This document shows, one piece after another, positions 52,566 to 61,703 of a stretch of 64,000 bases of DNA. The number at the start of each line of letters is the position of its first letter. Position 1 is the first letter of the stretch. Origin of the DNA: Thiohalophilus sp. (lineage in GTDB: Bacteria; Pseudomonadota; Gammaproteobacteria; UBA6429; Thiohalophilaceae); contig NZ_JAXHMV010000008.1 in NCBI RefSeq assembly GCF_034521165.1, positions 62,001-126,000 on the forward strand, written 5' to 3'. The notes below the pieces were generated by a model. The model did not search any database. It was not told where the DNA came from and was given only the letters and a program-made list of their open reading frames with translations. The translations under genes were made by a program, and so were the position numbers.

Positions 52566-52722
52566 GACCTAAACCATTGTTTATCGAATCATTTTATCAG
52601 CCGTTTTGGCCGGCCGACTTGCCCCGAAAAAGGTCGGCAACAATACTGCGCCGGGGCCCGTCTGTCAACTGCCATCAGGCAAAATCCCGCAGATAACCCG
52701 CAGATAAAAAGGGCTTGCCTCC

Positions 52723-52731
52723 TGTGGATAA
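52723..52731 (-). promoter_or_regulatory. DnaA box between rpmH and dnaA
   Basis: TGTGGATAA, the complement of the consensus DnaA box TTATCCACA, lies 80 bases before dnaA. The 245-base gap from rpmH to dnaA holds no other strong box. It probably serves dnaA autoregulation and/or origin function. Confidence 0.75.
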
Positions 52732-52810
52732 CTCTTTTCGATCCGTATAGACTGGGTGTCCCTCTCAGGGGTCACAATTATTCCAAACCTACTCTGCGTC
52801 AGGGGGAACC

Positions 52811-54193
52811 GTGTCGGATTCACTATGGGATCAGTGTCTGCATCGTCTACAGGGCGAGCTGACGCCGCAACAGTTCAATACCTGGATACGGCCGCTGCAC
52901 GCGGTTTACGATTCCCATACCCTGCGTCTGCTGGCCCCCAACAGCTTTGTCAAAGAGCGGATAGAAAGCAACTTTATGCCGCAAATTGAGGCGATCGCCT
53001 GCGATCTTGCCGGGTTATCGGTGCCTATCGTCACCGAGGTTGGCAGCCAGACACTGTTCGAAGAACCGGCCGGCCCGGCCGCCGAATCCCGCCCGGCTAA
53101 CCCCGCCCCGGCCCGCGCCACACCCGCAGCGAGCCAGAGCGCGCCAGCGAATGCCAAACCGGCGCCGCGCAATAACAGCAGCCTCAATCCCAATTTCACC
53201 TTTGAGAATTTCGTCGAGGGCAAATCCAACCAGCTGGGCAAGGCGGCCTCGATCCAGGTCGGGGAAAACCCCGGCAAGGCCTATAACCCGTTGCTGATCT
53301 ACGGTGGCGTGGGTCTGGGCAAGACCCATCTGATGCACGCGGTGGGTAACATGATCCTGCAGCAAAACCCGCAAGCCAATGTGATTTACCTGCATTCCGA
53401 ACGCTTCGTGGCCGAGATGGTCAAGGCGCTGCAGCACAACACCATTAACAATTTCAAACGCTTCTATCGCTCGGTCGATGCTCTGCTGATCGATGATATC
53501 CAGTTTTTCGCCGGCAAGGAGCGTTCCCAGGAAGAGTTTTTCCATACCTTCAATTCCCTGCTCGAAGGCGGCCAGCAGGTGATCATGACCTGCGATCGCT
53601 ATCCCAAGGAAGTCGACGGCCTCGAAGAACGGCTCAAGTCCCGTTTCGGCTGGGGATTGCCGGTGGCTATTGAAGCCCCGGAGCTGGAAACCCGGGTTGC
53701 GATTTTGATGAGCAAGGCGCAACTGTCGGGGATCGAGATGCCCAGCGAAGTCGCCTTTTTTATCGCCAAACGCATTCGCTCCAACGTGCGGGAGCTGGAA
53801 GGCGCGCTGCGCCGGGTGATCGCCAATGCCCAGTTTACCGGCCGCCCCATTACCATGGATTTTGCCAAGGATGCGCTGCGCGATCTGCTGGCGATTCAGG
53901 ACAAGCTGGTCACCATCGATAATATTCAGAAAACCGTAGCCGAATATTTCAAGATCCGGGTGGCTGATTTGCATTCCAAACGGCGCAATCGCTCCATCAC
54001 CCGGCCCCGGCAGATCGCCATGGCCCTGTGCAAGGAGCTGACCAGTCATAGTCTGCCGGAAATCGGCGATGCGTTCGGCGGCCGGGACCACACCACGGTG
54101 TTGCATGCCTGCCGCAAGGTGGAAGAGCTCAAGGAAAGCGATCAACGCATTAACGAGGATGTCTCCAACCTGTTGAGAACTCTGAGCACATGA
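52811..54193 (+). CDS. dnaA: Chromosomal replication initiator DnaA
   Basis: The 460-residue protein opens VSDSLWDQCLHRLQGELTPQQ with a GTG start. Domain III has GGVGLGKTHLMHAVGN (Walker A, about 160) and LLIDDIQFFAGK (Walker B). Domain IV has the DnaA box-recognising GDAFGGRDHTTVLHACRKV. It melts the origin and loads DnaB. Confidence 0.97.
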   Translation: MSDSLWDQCLHRLQGELTPQQFNTWIRPLHAVYDSHTLRLLAPNSFVKERIESNFMPQIEAIACDLAGLSVPIVTEVGSQTLFEEPAGPAAESRPANPAPARATPAASQSAPANAKPAPRNNSSLNPNFTFENFVEGKSNQLGKAASIQVGENPGKAYNPLLIYGGVGLGKTHLMHAVGNMILQQNPQANVIYLHSERFVAEMVKALQHNTINNFKRFYRSVDALLIDDIQFFAGKERSQEEFFHTFNSLLEGGQQVIMTCDRYPKEVDGLEERLKSRFGWGLPVAIEAPELETRVAILMSKAQLSGIEMPSEVAFFIAKRIRSNVRELEGALRRVIANAQFTGRPITMDFAKDALRDLLAIQDKLVTIDNIQKTVAEYFKIRVADLHSKRRNRSITRPRQIAMALCKELTSHSLPEIGDAFGGRDHTTVLHACRKVEELKESDQRINEDVSNLLRTLST

Positions 54194-54417
54194 TGCCCGT
54201 AAACTGTGGACAACCTGTTTTTAACTTGACCCTGTTCGGGCGGGTGCGGCATCCTCACAATTTATCCACAGCCTTTACCACTTTCATACAGACTTTATTT
54301 GTCCTTTGTTATGCTGAAAAAGTCTATAATAATCAAGCAAAAAACTGGCTTATCAACCGTTTTGCGGTGGACTAATAGATCTAACAATAAGAAGATATAT
54401 ATTCAGGTATTTAATAT
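54194..54417. other. oriC: Candidate oriC segment between dnaA and dnaN
   Basis: This 224-base gap contains TGTGGACAA (54205-54213, one mismatch to the DnaA box complement), TTATCCACA (54262-54270, perfect), TTATCAACC (54350-54358, weaker) and an AT-rich tract up to the dnaN start. These, with the divergent gene arrangement, point to the origin here or in the rpmH-dnaA gap (or both). The exact position is not decidable by eye. Confidence 0.55.
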
Positions 54418-55518
54418 ATGAAGATCACTTTAGAACGTGAAACGCTCCTGCGTCCTCTGCAGGCGGTTGGCAGTGTCGTGGAGCGTCGGCAGACCCTCCC
54501 GATCCTTTCCAATATCCTGTTTTCCATCGATAACGGGAAACTGACATTAACCGGCACGGACCTGGAAGTGGAAATGGTGGCCCAGATGCCGGTCGATGCC
54601 GCGGACAGTGGTGATATCACCCTGCCGGCGAAAAAGTTTATCGATATCTGTCGCGCCCTGCCGGAAAACGCCCAGCTGGATGTCCAGATCGAGCAGGACA
54701 AGGCGATCATCCGCTCAGGGCGCAGCCGCTTTACCCTGGCCACCATGCCGGCGGCGGAATTTCCCAATATCGATCCGATTGAATCGCCGCTGGAGTTTTC
54801 CCTCTCCCAGCAGCAGCTGAAAAAACTGATCGAGCAGACCCAGTTCTCCATGGCCCAGCAGGATGTGCGTTATTACCTCAACGGCCTGATGCTGGAGCTG
54901 GCGAACAACCGGTTGCGGGCCGTCGCGACCGACGGGCATCGCCTGGCCGTCTGCGAAGTGGAAGCGGAATTACCGGTGAACGAACCGCGCCAGGTGATCC
55001 TGCCACGCAAAGGGGTGACTGAACTGATGCGCCTGCTGGATGACAGCGAAAGTACCGCGCGCATCCAGCTGGGGGAGAATCACATCCGGGTCGAATTGCC
55101 GGATATCAGCTTTACCTCCAAGCTGATCGATGGAAAATTCCCGGATTATCAACAGGTTATACCTAAAGATCCGCCGCACATCGTTTCTTGCGCACGTCAG
55201 CCGCTGTACGAAGCCTTTCATCGGGCGGCGGTGCTCTCCAATGAAAAATACCGGGGCATGCGCCTGAGCCTCTCGCCCGACCAGCTCAAGGCGACTGTTC
55301 ACAATCCGGAACAGGAAGAGGCCGAGGAAGAAGTGGAAGTCAGTTATCAGGGGGATGAATTCGAGATTGGCTTCAATGTCAGCTATTTTCTGGATGCCCT
55401 CTCGGCCCTGAAGTCGGAACAGGTCTCCATCGGCATGATTGATGCCAACCACAGTTGTTTGATCCAGGGAGATGACGACGCCAACAGTCGCTATGTGATC
55501 ATGCCGATGCGGCTCTGA
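54418..55518 (+). CDS. dnaN: DNA polymerase III beta subunit (sliding clamp)
   Basis: The 366-residue protein opens MKITLERETLLRPLQAVGSV with the family's VVERRQTLPILSNIL segment, has three similar domains, and ends YVIMPMRL. It forms the ring clamp on DNA. dnaA-dnaN-recF-gyrB are in the usual order. Confidence 0.97.
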   Translation: MKITLERETLLRPLQAVGSVVERRQTLPILSNILFSIDNGKLTLTGTDLEVEMVAQMPVDAADSGDITLPAKKFIDICRALPENAQLDVQIEQDKAIIRSGRSRFTLATMPAAEFPNIDPIESPLEFSLSQQQLKKLIEQTQFSMAQQDVRYYLNGLMLELANNRLRAVATDGHRLAVCEVEAELPVNEPRQVILPRKGVTELMRLLDDSESTARIQLGENHIRVELPDISFTSKLIDGKFPDYQQVIPKDPPHIVSCARQPLYEAFHRAAVLSNEKYRGMRLSLSPDQLKATVHNPEQEEAEEEVEVSYQGDEFEIGFNVSYFLDALSALKSEQVSIGMIDANHSCLIQGDDDANSRYVIMPMRL

Positions 55519-55528
55519 TGACGGCCCG

Positions 55529-56605
55529 ATGAGCCTGACTCACCTGGCGATCAACCGGGTTCGTAACCTGGACGCGGTGGAGATGGCGCCCTGCGATCAG
55601 ATCAATCTGATCTTTGGGGAAAACGCGAGCGGCAAGACCAGTCTGCTGGAGGGCATCCACCTCCTCTCCCTGGCCCGCTCCTTTCGCAGCACTTCAATTC
55701 AACACGTTATTCAGCGGGATCACCCCACCCTGACCGTGTTCGGCCGCATCCGGGGCCAGGGTGGACAGATTACCGCGATCGGGCTGGAGAAAGGCCGGGA
55801 CCTGACCCGCATTCGGATCAACCAGCGGACCGCCCATAAAACCTCCGATCTGGCCGCCGTCTTGCCGGTGCAGGTGATCAATCCCGATATCCACCGGATT
55901 CTGGAACAGGGGCCCCGCTATCGCCGCCAGTTTCTCGATTGGGGAGTGTTCCACGTGGAACACTCGTTCCTGCCCACCTGGCAGGCCTATCACAAGGTAC
56001 TTCGTCAGCGGAATGCGGCGTTGAAGTCTCGAGCCCAACCCCGGGATATCCAGTACTGGGATGTTCAGTTGATCGAACAGGGGGAGCGACTGACGCAGTT
56101 GCGCCGCGATTATCTGACGGCCCTGCAACCGTGGTTGACACGTTACAGCCAGGCATTGCTGGGGATCGTGCCGGACTGGCACTACCAGCCGGGCTGGAAC
56201 CAGGAGCTGGATCTGCGTACCGCCCTGGCGCGGGGTTTCGAACGGGATCGCCAGCAGGGTTTTACCCAGAGCGGACCGCATCGGGCGGATCTGATGATTC
56301 GTCAGGATCGCCAGGCGGTGCAGAACCATTTTTCCCGGGGGCAGCAGAAACTGCTGGCCAGTGCCATGCGCCTGGCCCAGATTGCCCAGTTCCGCGCCGT
56401 GCGTGAACAGATCCCGGTGTTGCTGGTAGATGATCTGCCGGCCGAACTGGATCCGGAACGTCGGGCCCGGTTGCTGGGATTGCTGGTGGAATCCGGCGCC
56501 CAGTTATTCGTGACCGCCACCGAAGCGGGGCTGCTTGAGCCGGCCGAACAGCAAATGATCAAAATGTTCCACGTGGAACACGGCGTGGTTCGAGAAGTGG
56601 TATAA
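55529..56605 (+). CDS. recF: DNA replication and repair protein RecF
   Basis: The 358-residue SMC-like ATPase has Walker A GENASGKTSLLEGIHLL (about 30-45), the signature FSRGQQKLLASAMRL and Walker B PVLLVDDLPAELDPE. It helps load RecA at gaps. Two parS-type palindromes lie inside it, both read in the same frame as FHVEH (about residues 141-145 and 347-351). Confidence 0.96.
   Translation: MSLTHLAINRVRNLDAVEMAPCDQINLIFGENASGKTSLLEGIHLLSLARSFRSTSIQHVIQRDHPTLTVFGRIRGQGGQITAIGLEKGRDLTRIRINQRTAHKTSDLAAVLPVQVINPDIHRILEQGPRYRRQFLDWGVFHVEHSFLPTWQAYHKVLRQRNAALKSRAQPRDIQYWDVQLIEQGERLTQLRRDYLTALQPWLTRYSQALLGIVPDWHYQPGWNQELDLRTALARGFERDRQQGFTQSGPHRADLMIRQDRQAVQNHFSRGQQKLLASAMRLAQIAQFRAVREQIPVLLVDDLPAELDPERRARLLGLLVESGAQLFVTATEAGLLEPAEQQMIKMFHVEHGVVREVV
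55947..55962. promoter_or_regulatory. parS: parS-type centromere site 1 (in recF)
   Basis: TGTTCCACGTGGAACA is a perfect 16-bp palindrome matching the ParB-binding parS consensus of gammaproteobacteria (TGTTNCACGTGNAACA). The symmetry extends three bases further on each side (55944-55965). Confidence 0.85.
56565..56580. promoter_or_regulatory. parS: parS-type centromere site 2 (in recF)
   Basis: A second identical TGTTCCACGTGGAACA, 618 bp after the first, close to the recF end. No other copy was seen in the window. Origin-proximal placement is what is expected for chromosome segregation sites. Confidence 0.85.
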
Positions 56606-56631
56606 TGGCGACCTGACTGGAGATCCCGCCC

Positions 56632-59052
56632 ATGAGCGAACAACATTACGATTCCTCGAATATCAAGGTTCTGAAAGGGCTCGATGCCGTGCGCAAACGC
56701 CCCGGCATGTATATCGGCGATACGGATGATGGCACCGGACTGCACCACATGGTGTTTGAGGTGGTGGACAACTCCATCGACGAAGCCCTGGCCGGCCACT
56801 GCAAGAGTATCGAGGTCACCATCCACAGCGACGGCTCCGTCTCGGTCCGGGATGACGGCCGCGGGATTCCGACCGACCTGCATGAGGAAGAAGGCCGTTC
56901 CGCCGCCGAGGTGATCATGACCGTGCTGCACGCGGGCGGTAAATTCGATGACAATTCCTACAAGGTTTCCGGCGGCCTGCACGGGGTGGGGATCTCCGTG
57001 GTCAATGCGCTTTCCGAACACCTCAAACTGACGATCCGCCGGGATAATAAGGTCTATCAGCAGGAATACCAGCTGGGTGAGCCCCAGTACCCGCTCAAGC
57101 CGCTGGGCGAAACCGAACAGACCGGGACCGAAATCCGCTTCAAGCCCAGCACCGAAATTTTCACCGATACCGAATTTCACTACGATATCCTGGCCAAACG
57201 GCTGCGCGAACTCTCATTTTTGAACTCCGGTGTCCGCATTGTGCTGAGCGACGAGCGCGAGCCGGACAAGCAGGATGTGTTCGAATACGAGGGCGGTATC
57301 AAGGCTTTCGTCGAGCATCTCAATCGCAAGAAGACCCCGCTACACGAAAATGTGTTCTATCTGAATCTGGAAAAAGACGGCATCTGGGTCGAGCTGGCGA
57401 TGCAGTGGAATGACTCCTATCAGGAGAATATCTACTGCTTTACCAACAACATTCCGCAGCGTGACGGCGGCACCCACATGTCGGGGTTTCGGACCGCGCT
57501 CACCCGGACGCTGAATAACTATATTGAAAATCAAGGGCTTACAAAAAAAGCCAAGGTCAATCCCAGCGGCGACGATGCGCGTGAGGGGCTTTGCGCCGTC
57601 TTGTCGGTCAAGGTGCCGGATCCCAAGTTCTCCTCCCAGACCAAGGACAAACTGGTCTCCTCGGAAGTTAAAGGTGTCGTTGAATCGGTAATGGGTGAGA
57701 AATTCAGCGAATACCTGCTCGAACATCCCAATGATGCCAAGGGGATCGCCTCCAAGATTCTGGATGCGGCCCGTGCCCGCGAGGCCGCCCGCAAGGCGCG
57801 CGAAATGACCCGTCGCAAGGGGGCGCTGGATATCGCCGGCCTGCCCGGCAAGCTGGCCGATTGTCAGGAGAAAGATCCCAGCCTCTCCGAGCTGTTCCTG
57901 GTGGAGGGCGACTCCGCCGGCGGCTCGGCCAAACAGGGTCGGGACCGTCGTGCCCAGGCGATCCTGCCATTGAAGGGCAAGATCCTGAACGTGGAAAAAG
58001 CCCGTTTCGACAAGATGCTCTCCTCGGTGGAAGTCGGCACGCTGATCACCGCCCTGGGTTGCGGAATCGGTAAAGAAGAGTTTGATATCAATAAGTTACG
58101 TTATCATCGTATCATTATCATGACCGATGCCGACGTGGACGGCTCGCACATCCGCACCCTGTTGCTGACCTTTTTCTATCGCCAGATGCCCGAGTTGATC
58201 GAGCACGGTTATATCTATATCGCCCAGCCACCGCTGTACAAAATCAAAAAAGGCAAACAGGAGCGCTATCTCAAAGACGATCCCGAGCTCAACGCGCATC
58301 TGTTGCAGACCGCGCTGGATGGCGCCGAACTGCATGTGAACGACAGTGCCCCGCCGCTCAGCGCCGAGGCCCTGGAAGAGCTGGCCCGACAGCACATGCT
58401 GGTCAATGACACGATTCGCCGCCTGAGTCGTCGCTATCCGGCGATCGTGTTGGAGAAAATGATCTACATGCCCGGATTGCAGGATGCGCAACTGCTGGAT
58501 AACGACGGCATGCAGCAGTGGTTTGCTGAATTGCAACAACGGCTGGCCACTGACGACAGCACCAACAAACAGTTCCAGTTCCATTTTAAAAGCGATGAAA
58601 ATGAAAGCGGTAGCTGGCAGGTGACGGTGACCGCCATTCGCCACGGCATCAGCAGCGACTATCTGTTTAGCCGCGAATTTTTCGAAATGGGGGAATACAA
58701 GGCGATTCGTACCCTGGGCGAGCAGCTGGACGGCTTGCTGGAAGACGGTGCATTCATTCAACGCGGTGACAAACAGCATCCGATTACCGCCTTTCGTCAG
58801 GCCATGGAATGGTTACTGGAAGAGGCCAAGCGCGGTCAACACATTCAGCGTTACAAGGGCCTGGGCGAAATGAATCCCGAACAGCTCTGGGAGACCACCC
58901 TGGATCCCGAATCCCGTCGCCTCTTGCAGGTGCAGATCGAGGATGCGATTGCGGCCGACGAGATCTTCACGACCCTGATGGGCGATCAGGTCGAACCGCG
59001 TCGCGAGTTCATCGAAACCAACGCCCTGAACGCGAATAATCTCGACGTCTGA
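56632..59052 (+). CDS. gyrB: DNA gyrase subunit B
   Basis: The 806-residue ATPase subunit has VLKGLDAVRKRPGMYIGDTD, GGLHGVGISVVNALS (GHKL ATP site), the TOPRIM region with LVEGDSAGGSAKQGRDR and IMTDADVDGSHIRTL, and a C-terminus ending LNANNLDV. It introduces negative supercoils with GyrA. It follows recF by 26 bases. Confidence 0.97.
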   Translation: MSEQHYDSSNIKVLKGLDAVRKRPGMYIGDTDDGTGLHHMVFEVVDNSIDEALAGHCKSIEVTIHSDGSVSVRDDGRGIPTDLHEEEGRSAAEVIMTVLHAGGKFDDNSYKVSGGLHGVGISVVNALSEHLKLTIRRDNKVYQQEYQLGEPQYPLKPLGETEQTGTEIRFKPSTEIFTDTEFHYDILAKRLRELSFLNSGVRIVLSDEREPDKQDVFEYEGGIKAFVEHLNRKKTPLHENVFYLNLEKDGIWVELAMQWNDSYQENIYCFTNNIPQRDGGTHMSGFRTALTRTLNNYIENQGLTKKAKVNPSGDDAREGLCAVLSVKVPDPKFSSQTKDKLVSSEVKGVVESVMGEKFSEYLLEHPNDAKGIASKILDAARAREAARKAREMTRRKGALDIAGLPGKLADCQEKDPSLSELFLVEGDSAGGSAKQGRDRRAQAILPLKGKILNVEKARFDKMLSSVEVGTLITALGCGIGKEEFDINKLRYHRIIIMTDADVDGSHIRTLLLTFFYRQMPELIEHGYIYIAQPPLYKIKKGKQERYLKDDPELNAHLLQTALDGAELHVNDSAPPLSAEALEELARQHMLVNDTIRRLSRRYPAIVLEKMIYMPGLQDAQLLDNDGMQQWFAELQQRLATDDSTNKQFQFHFKSDENESGSWQVTVTAIRHGISSDYLFSREFFEMGEYKAIRTLGEQLDGLLEDGAFIQRGDKQHPITAFRQAMEWLLEEAKRGQHIQRYKGLGEMNPEQLWETTLDPESRRLLQVQIEDAIAADEIFTTLMGDQVEPRREFIETNALNANNLDV

Positions 59053-59239
59053 CTCCGGCCGTCCGGCCGGCTCCATGGCGTCGCGCAATAGATAGACCTG
59101 TTTTGCATCCGGCCATGTTGCATTGAGCTGCGGCAACAGCCGGAGTAAAGTCGGTCAGTAAACGCCAATCTGCCGATCCGGCCGATTTGTCCCTGGTCTT
59201 TGATACGGTTGCTGCCTGTCTGAATCTGACCGATGAAAC

Positions 59240-59866
59240 ATGTCTGAACTGCATTGCGATCCCGGTTTTCGGCAACTGCTGGCGCAGCATTTTTCGATCG
59301 CCTTGCTGGAACAGCATCCCGGGACTGTTTACGGTTTATGGCCGGATTTCGCCCTCGCCTATATGAATCCCGCCTGGTTCCGGTTTGCCCGGGATAACCA
59401 GGGTGAGCCAGTCATCAGTACTGACTGGACCCGGGGACGTCACATCACCGACGCCCTGCCGGAAGTGTTACACCCGTTTTATGTGGAGCTTTATCTGCGC
59501 GGCCTGGAAAATAGCAGTGATCAGCCGTTGTTGCACGATTATGAATGTTCCTCTGCGCAAGAGTATCGCTGCTTTAACATGAGTTTGCATAACCTGGGCT
59601 TCGGCGCCGGCTTGCTGGTGATAAACCGCGATCAACAGGTAGGCCGGCACTGGCGTACGCCACACCCGGCGCAAAGCGAACTGTACCGCGATAGTGCGGG
59701 ACACTATTGCCAGTGTACCCATTGCCGCTGTTATAGAAATCGGCAACAGAACCGCTCAAACCACTGGGACTGGATCCCGGACTGGATCAGCCATCCCCCC
59801 TCCCCGATCGATTACGGCCTGTGCCCTGGCTGCTTCGCCTATTACTACAACCCCGATAACCGCTGA
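59240..59866 (+). CDS. PAS-like sensor module with C-terminal CxxC/GLCPxC motif, function unknown
   Basis: The 208-residue protein has a PAS-like N-terminal two-thirds (TVYGLWPDFALAYMNPAWFRF, YRCFNMSLHNLGFGAGLLVINR). The C-terminus reads CQCTHCRCYRN, Trp-rich spacer, DYGLCPGCFAYYY. This follows the CxxC...W...SHGICPxC pattern found at the ends of many sensory proteins whose role is not known, perhaps metal binding. No output domain is attached. Confidence 0.65.
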   Translation: MSELHCDPGFRQLLAQHFSIALLEQHPGTVYGLWPDFALAYMNPAWFRFARDNQGEPVISTDWTRGRHITDALPEVLHPFYVELYLRGLENSSDQPLLHDYECSSAQEYRCFNMSLHNLGFGAGLLVINRDQQVGRHWRTPHPAQSELYRDSAGHYCQCTHCRCYRNRQQNRSNHWDWIPDWISHPPSPIDYGLCPGCFAYYYNPDNR

Positions 59867-59880
59867 AAGGAAAAACGTGT

Positions 59881-59955
59881 CTCTCGCAAAGCCGCCACGG
59901 CGCAAAAGAATCTGATTTTATTCACTTCTTAGCGTGCTCTGCGTCTCTGCGAGAG
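59881..59955. repeat. Dispersed inverted repeat, family B copy 4
   Basis: CTCTCGCAAAGCCGCCACGG at the left and GCGTCTCTGCGAGAG at the right are complementary at the ends. It is tandem with copy 5, 57 bases away. Confidence 0.75.
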
Positions 59956-60011
59956 TATTATGGCCGGGCATCATCTGTTTTGCTCTGGTCTGCAGCAGCA
60001 GGAAAAGTTAT

Positions 60012-60085
60012 CTCTCGCAGAGCCGCCATGGCGCAAAGAGATCTGATATCGCTCATTTTCAGCATGCTATAAGTCTCTGCGAGAC
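60012..60085. repeat. Dispersed inverted repeat, family B copy 5
   Basis: CTCTCGCAGAGCCGCCATGG and AAGTCTCTGCGAGAC, closely like copy 4. With copy 4 it fills part of the 516-base gap between the PAS-like gene and amtB, which otherwise holds only the amtB control region. Confidence 0.75.
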
Positions 60086-60241
60086 TATTATCGTCGTGTA
60101 GACGTGCGTTTTACGTTCCCCACTCCCTGACATCCCCTTTTTGGGGGCGTTCATCATACAACCCGCCTTGCGGGCAGTCGTTGATTTGGCGCCGGATAAT
60201 ACCCGGGGTGATCGGATCAACTGAGGCCACGTTCTGGTGCA

Positions 60242-60263
60242 TGGCGCAAAAGGCTTTGTGCCA
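60242..60263. promoter_or_regulatory. Inverted repeat, possible NtrC-type enhancer
   Basis: TGGCGCAAA-AGGC-TTTGTGCCA is a 22-bp dyad with one mismatch, about 50 bases before the sigma-54 promoter. The distance suits an enhancer-binding protein such as NtrC, but the sequence is only a partial match to known NtrC sites. Confidence 0.4.
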
Positions 60264-60312
60264 AAAAGAGGCAGGTCAGGGTAAAGAACCGGGGTTTACC
60301 CTGATTTTTTCC

Positions 60313-60328
60313 TGGCACAGCAATTGCT
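60313..60328 (+). promoter_or_regulatory. Sigma-54 promoter of amtB
   Basis: TGGCAC-AGCAA-TTGCT matches the sigma-54 consensus TGGCAC-N5-TTGCW, with GG and GC in the required -24/-12 spacing. Transcription would start about 60340, 43 bases before amtB. Nitrogen limitation via NtrC is the likely trigger. Confidence 0.8.
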
Positions 60329-60382
60329 CAATGCTTTGCAGTGAATCACGTTGTTATTCAATAGCAAAGACAAAGGGCAGGA

Positions 60383-61687
60383 ATGAAACGACAACGCAAG
60401 TGGATTGTGCTCATGCTGGGGCTGGCCGGTATTGCCCCGGCCATGGCGAATAATACGGCCGAATTGCAACAATCAATGGATACCGTCTGGTTGATCACCG
60501 CCGGGGCGCTGGTGTTTTTCATGCAGGCCGGTTTTGCCCTGCTGGAGAGCGGCATGGCACGGGCCAAGAATTCGGTCAATGTGGTGATGAAAAACTACAT
60601 GGACCTGTGTCTGGGCAGTCTCGCGTTCTGGTTAATCGGTTATGGCCTGATGTTCGGTGCCAATCCCACCGGCCTGTTGGGGCAAAGTCATTTCTGGCTC
60701 GGCAATGCCGAGCATATGGATTACAGCCTGCTGTTTTTCCAGACCATGTTCGCGGCCACGGCGGTGACCATCGCCAGTGGCGCCATGGCCGAACGGACCC
60801 GTTACGGTGCCTATTTAATTGGCGCGGTGATTGTGTGTGCCGTGATCTACCCGGTCTATGGCAGCTGGGTATGGGGCAGCCTTTACGAAGGCAGTGGCTG
60901 GCTGGCGGAGCTGGGCTTTATCGATTTTGCCGGATCCACCGTGGTCCATTCGATCGGTGGCTGGATCGCCTTGGCCGGGATCATTGTGCTCGGGCCGAGA
61001 CTGGGCCGTTACGATCAACAACACAAGAGTCGTTTGATTGCCGGACACAATCTTAACAGCGTGGCCCTGGGCGGATTTATTCTCTGGCTCGGCTGGTTCG
61101 GCTTCAACGCCGGGAGCACCGCCAGCGCCGAGGCCAGTATTGGGCTGATTGCGCTGAATACGCATCTGGCGGCCGCCGCCGGCGCCGTTGGGGCGCTGTT
61201 GAGCATGGGATTAAGAGGTAAACCGGTGCTGTTAACCCAGACGATCAACGGTGGCATCGGCGGGCTGGTGTCGATCACTGCCGGCTGTGCCAGCATGGAA
61301 CCGCTGTATGCGGTCATCACCGGACTGGTTGCCGGCTGGGTGGTCGTGGTTGGCACGGCGTTGATGGAAAGATTGCGCCTGGACGATGTCGTCGGGGCCG
61401 TCCCCGTACATGGCTTCGCCGGAGCCTGGGGTACCGTGGCGGCCGGTCTGTTCCTGACCGGCGATCTGTTCAACCCGGCCCAGGTATTGGTGCAGGTACT
61501 GGGGGTGTTGGCCGGATTCGCCTGGGCTTTCCCCGTGGCGCTGTTGATGTACGGCCTGATCCAGTTGACCCGTGGCCTGCGTGCCAGCAGCGAGGATGAA
61601 CAGCGTGGACTGGACTACAGCGAGCATTACGAGATCGCCTACCCCGAGTTCCAGGGCGCCCAGTTGCATCAGGGCAAAAACCACTAA
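60383..61687 (+). CDS. amtB: Ammonium transporter
   Basis: The 434-residue protein has a signal peptide (MLGLAGIAPAMA) and eleven membrane helices. Amt features are FFMQAGFALLESGMARAKN, FIDFAGSTVVHSIGG with the conserved DFAGSTVVH Asp/His and GFNAGSTASA, and the second pore His in VPVHGFAGAWGT. It imports ammonium/ammonia. No glnK is adjacent; an unknown gene follows at 16 bases. Confidence 0.95.
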   Translation: MKRQRKWIVLMLGLAGIAPAMANNTAELQQSMDTVWLITAGALVFFMQAGFALLESGMARAKNSVNVVMKNYMDLCLGSLAFWLIGYGLMFGANPTGLLGQSHFWLGNAEHMDYSLLFFQTMFAATAVTIASGAMAERTRYGAYLIGAVIVCAVIYPVYGSWVWGSLYEGSGWLAELGFIDFAGSTVVHSIGGWIALAGIIVLGPRLGRYDQQHKSRLIAGHNLNSVALGGFILWLGWFGFNAGSTASAEASIGLIALNTHLAAAAGAVGALLSMGLRGKPVLLTQTINGGIGGLVSITAGCASMEPLYAVITGLVAGWVVVVGTALMERLRLDDVVGAVPVHGFAGAWGTVAAGLFLTGDLFNPAQVLVQVLGVLAGFAWAFPVALLMYGLIQLTRGLRASSEDEQRGLDYSEHYEIAYPEFQGAQLHQGKNH

Positions 61688-61703
61688 CAGGGAGAGTGAA
61701 ACG

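Noticed and set aside
53015..54145. Minus-strand open frame (376 codons) opposite dnaA
   Set aside because: Antisense shadow of dnaA; no motif.
55947..55962. E-box-like CACGTG palindrome as an ordinary transcription-factor site
   Set aside because: The full 16-bp symmetry, the second identical copy and origin proximity fit parS better.
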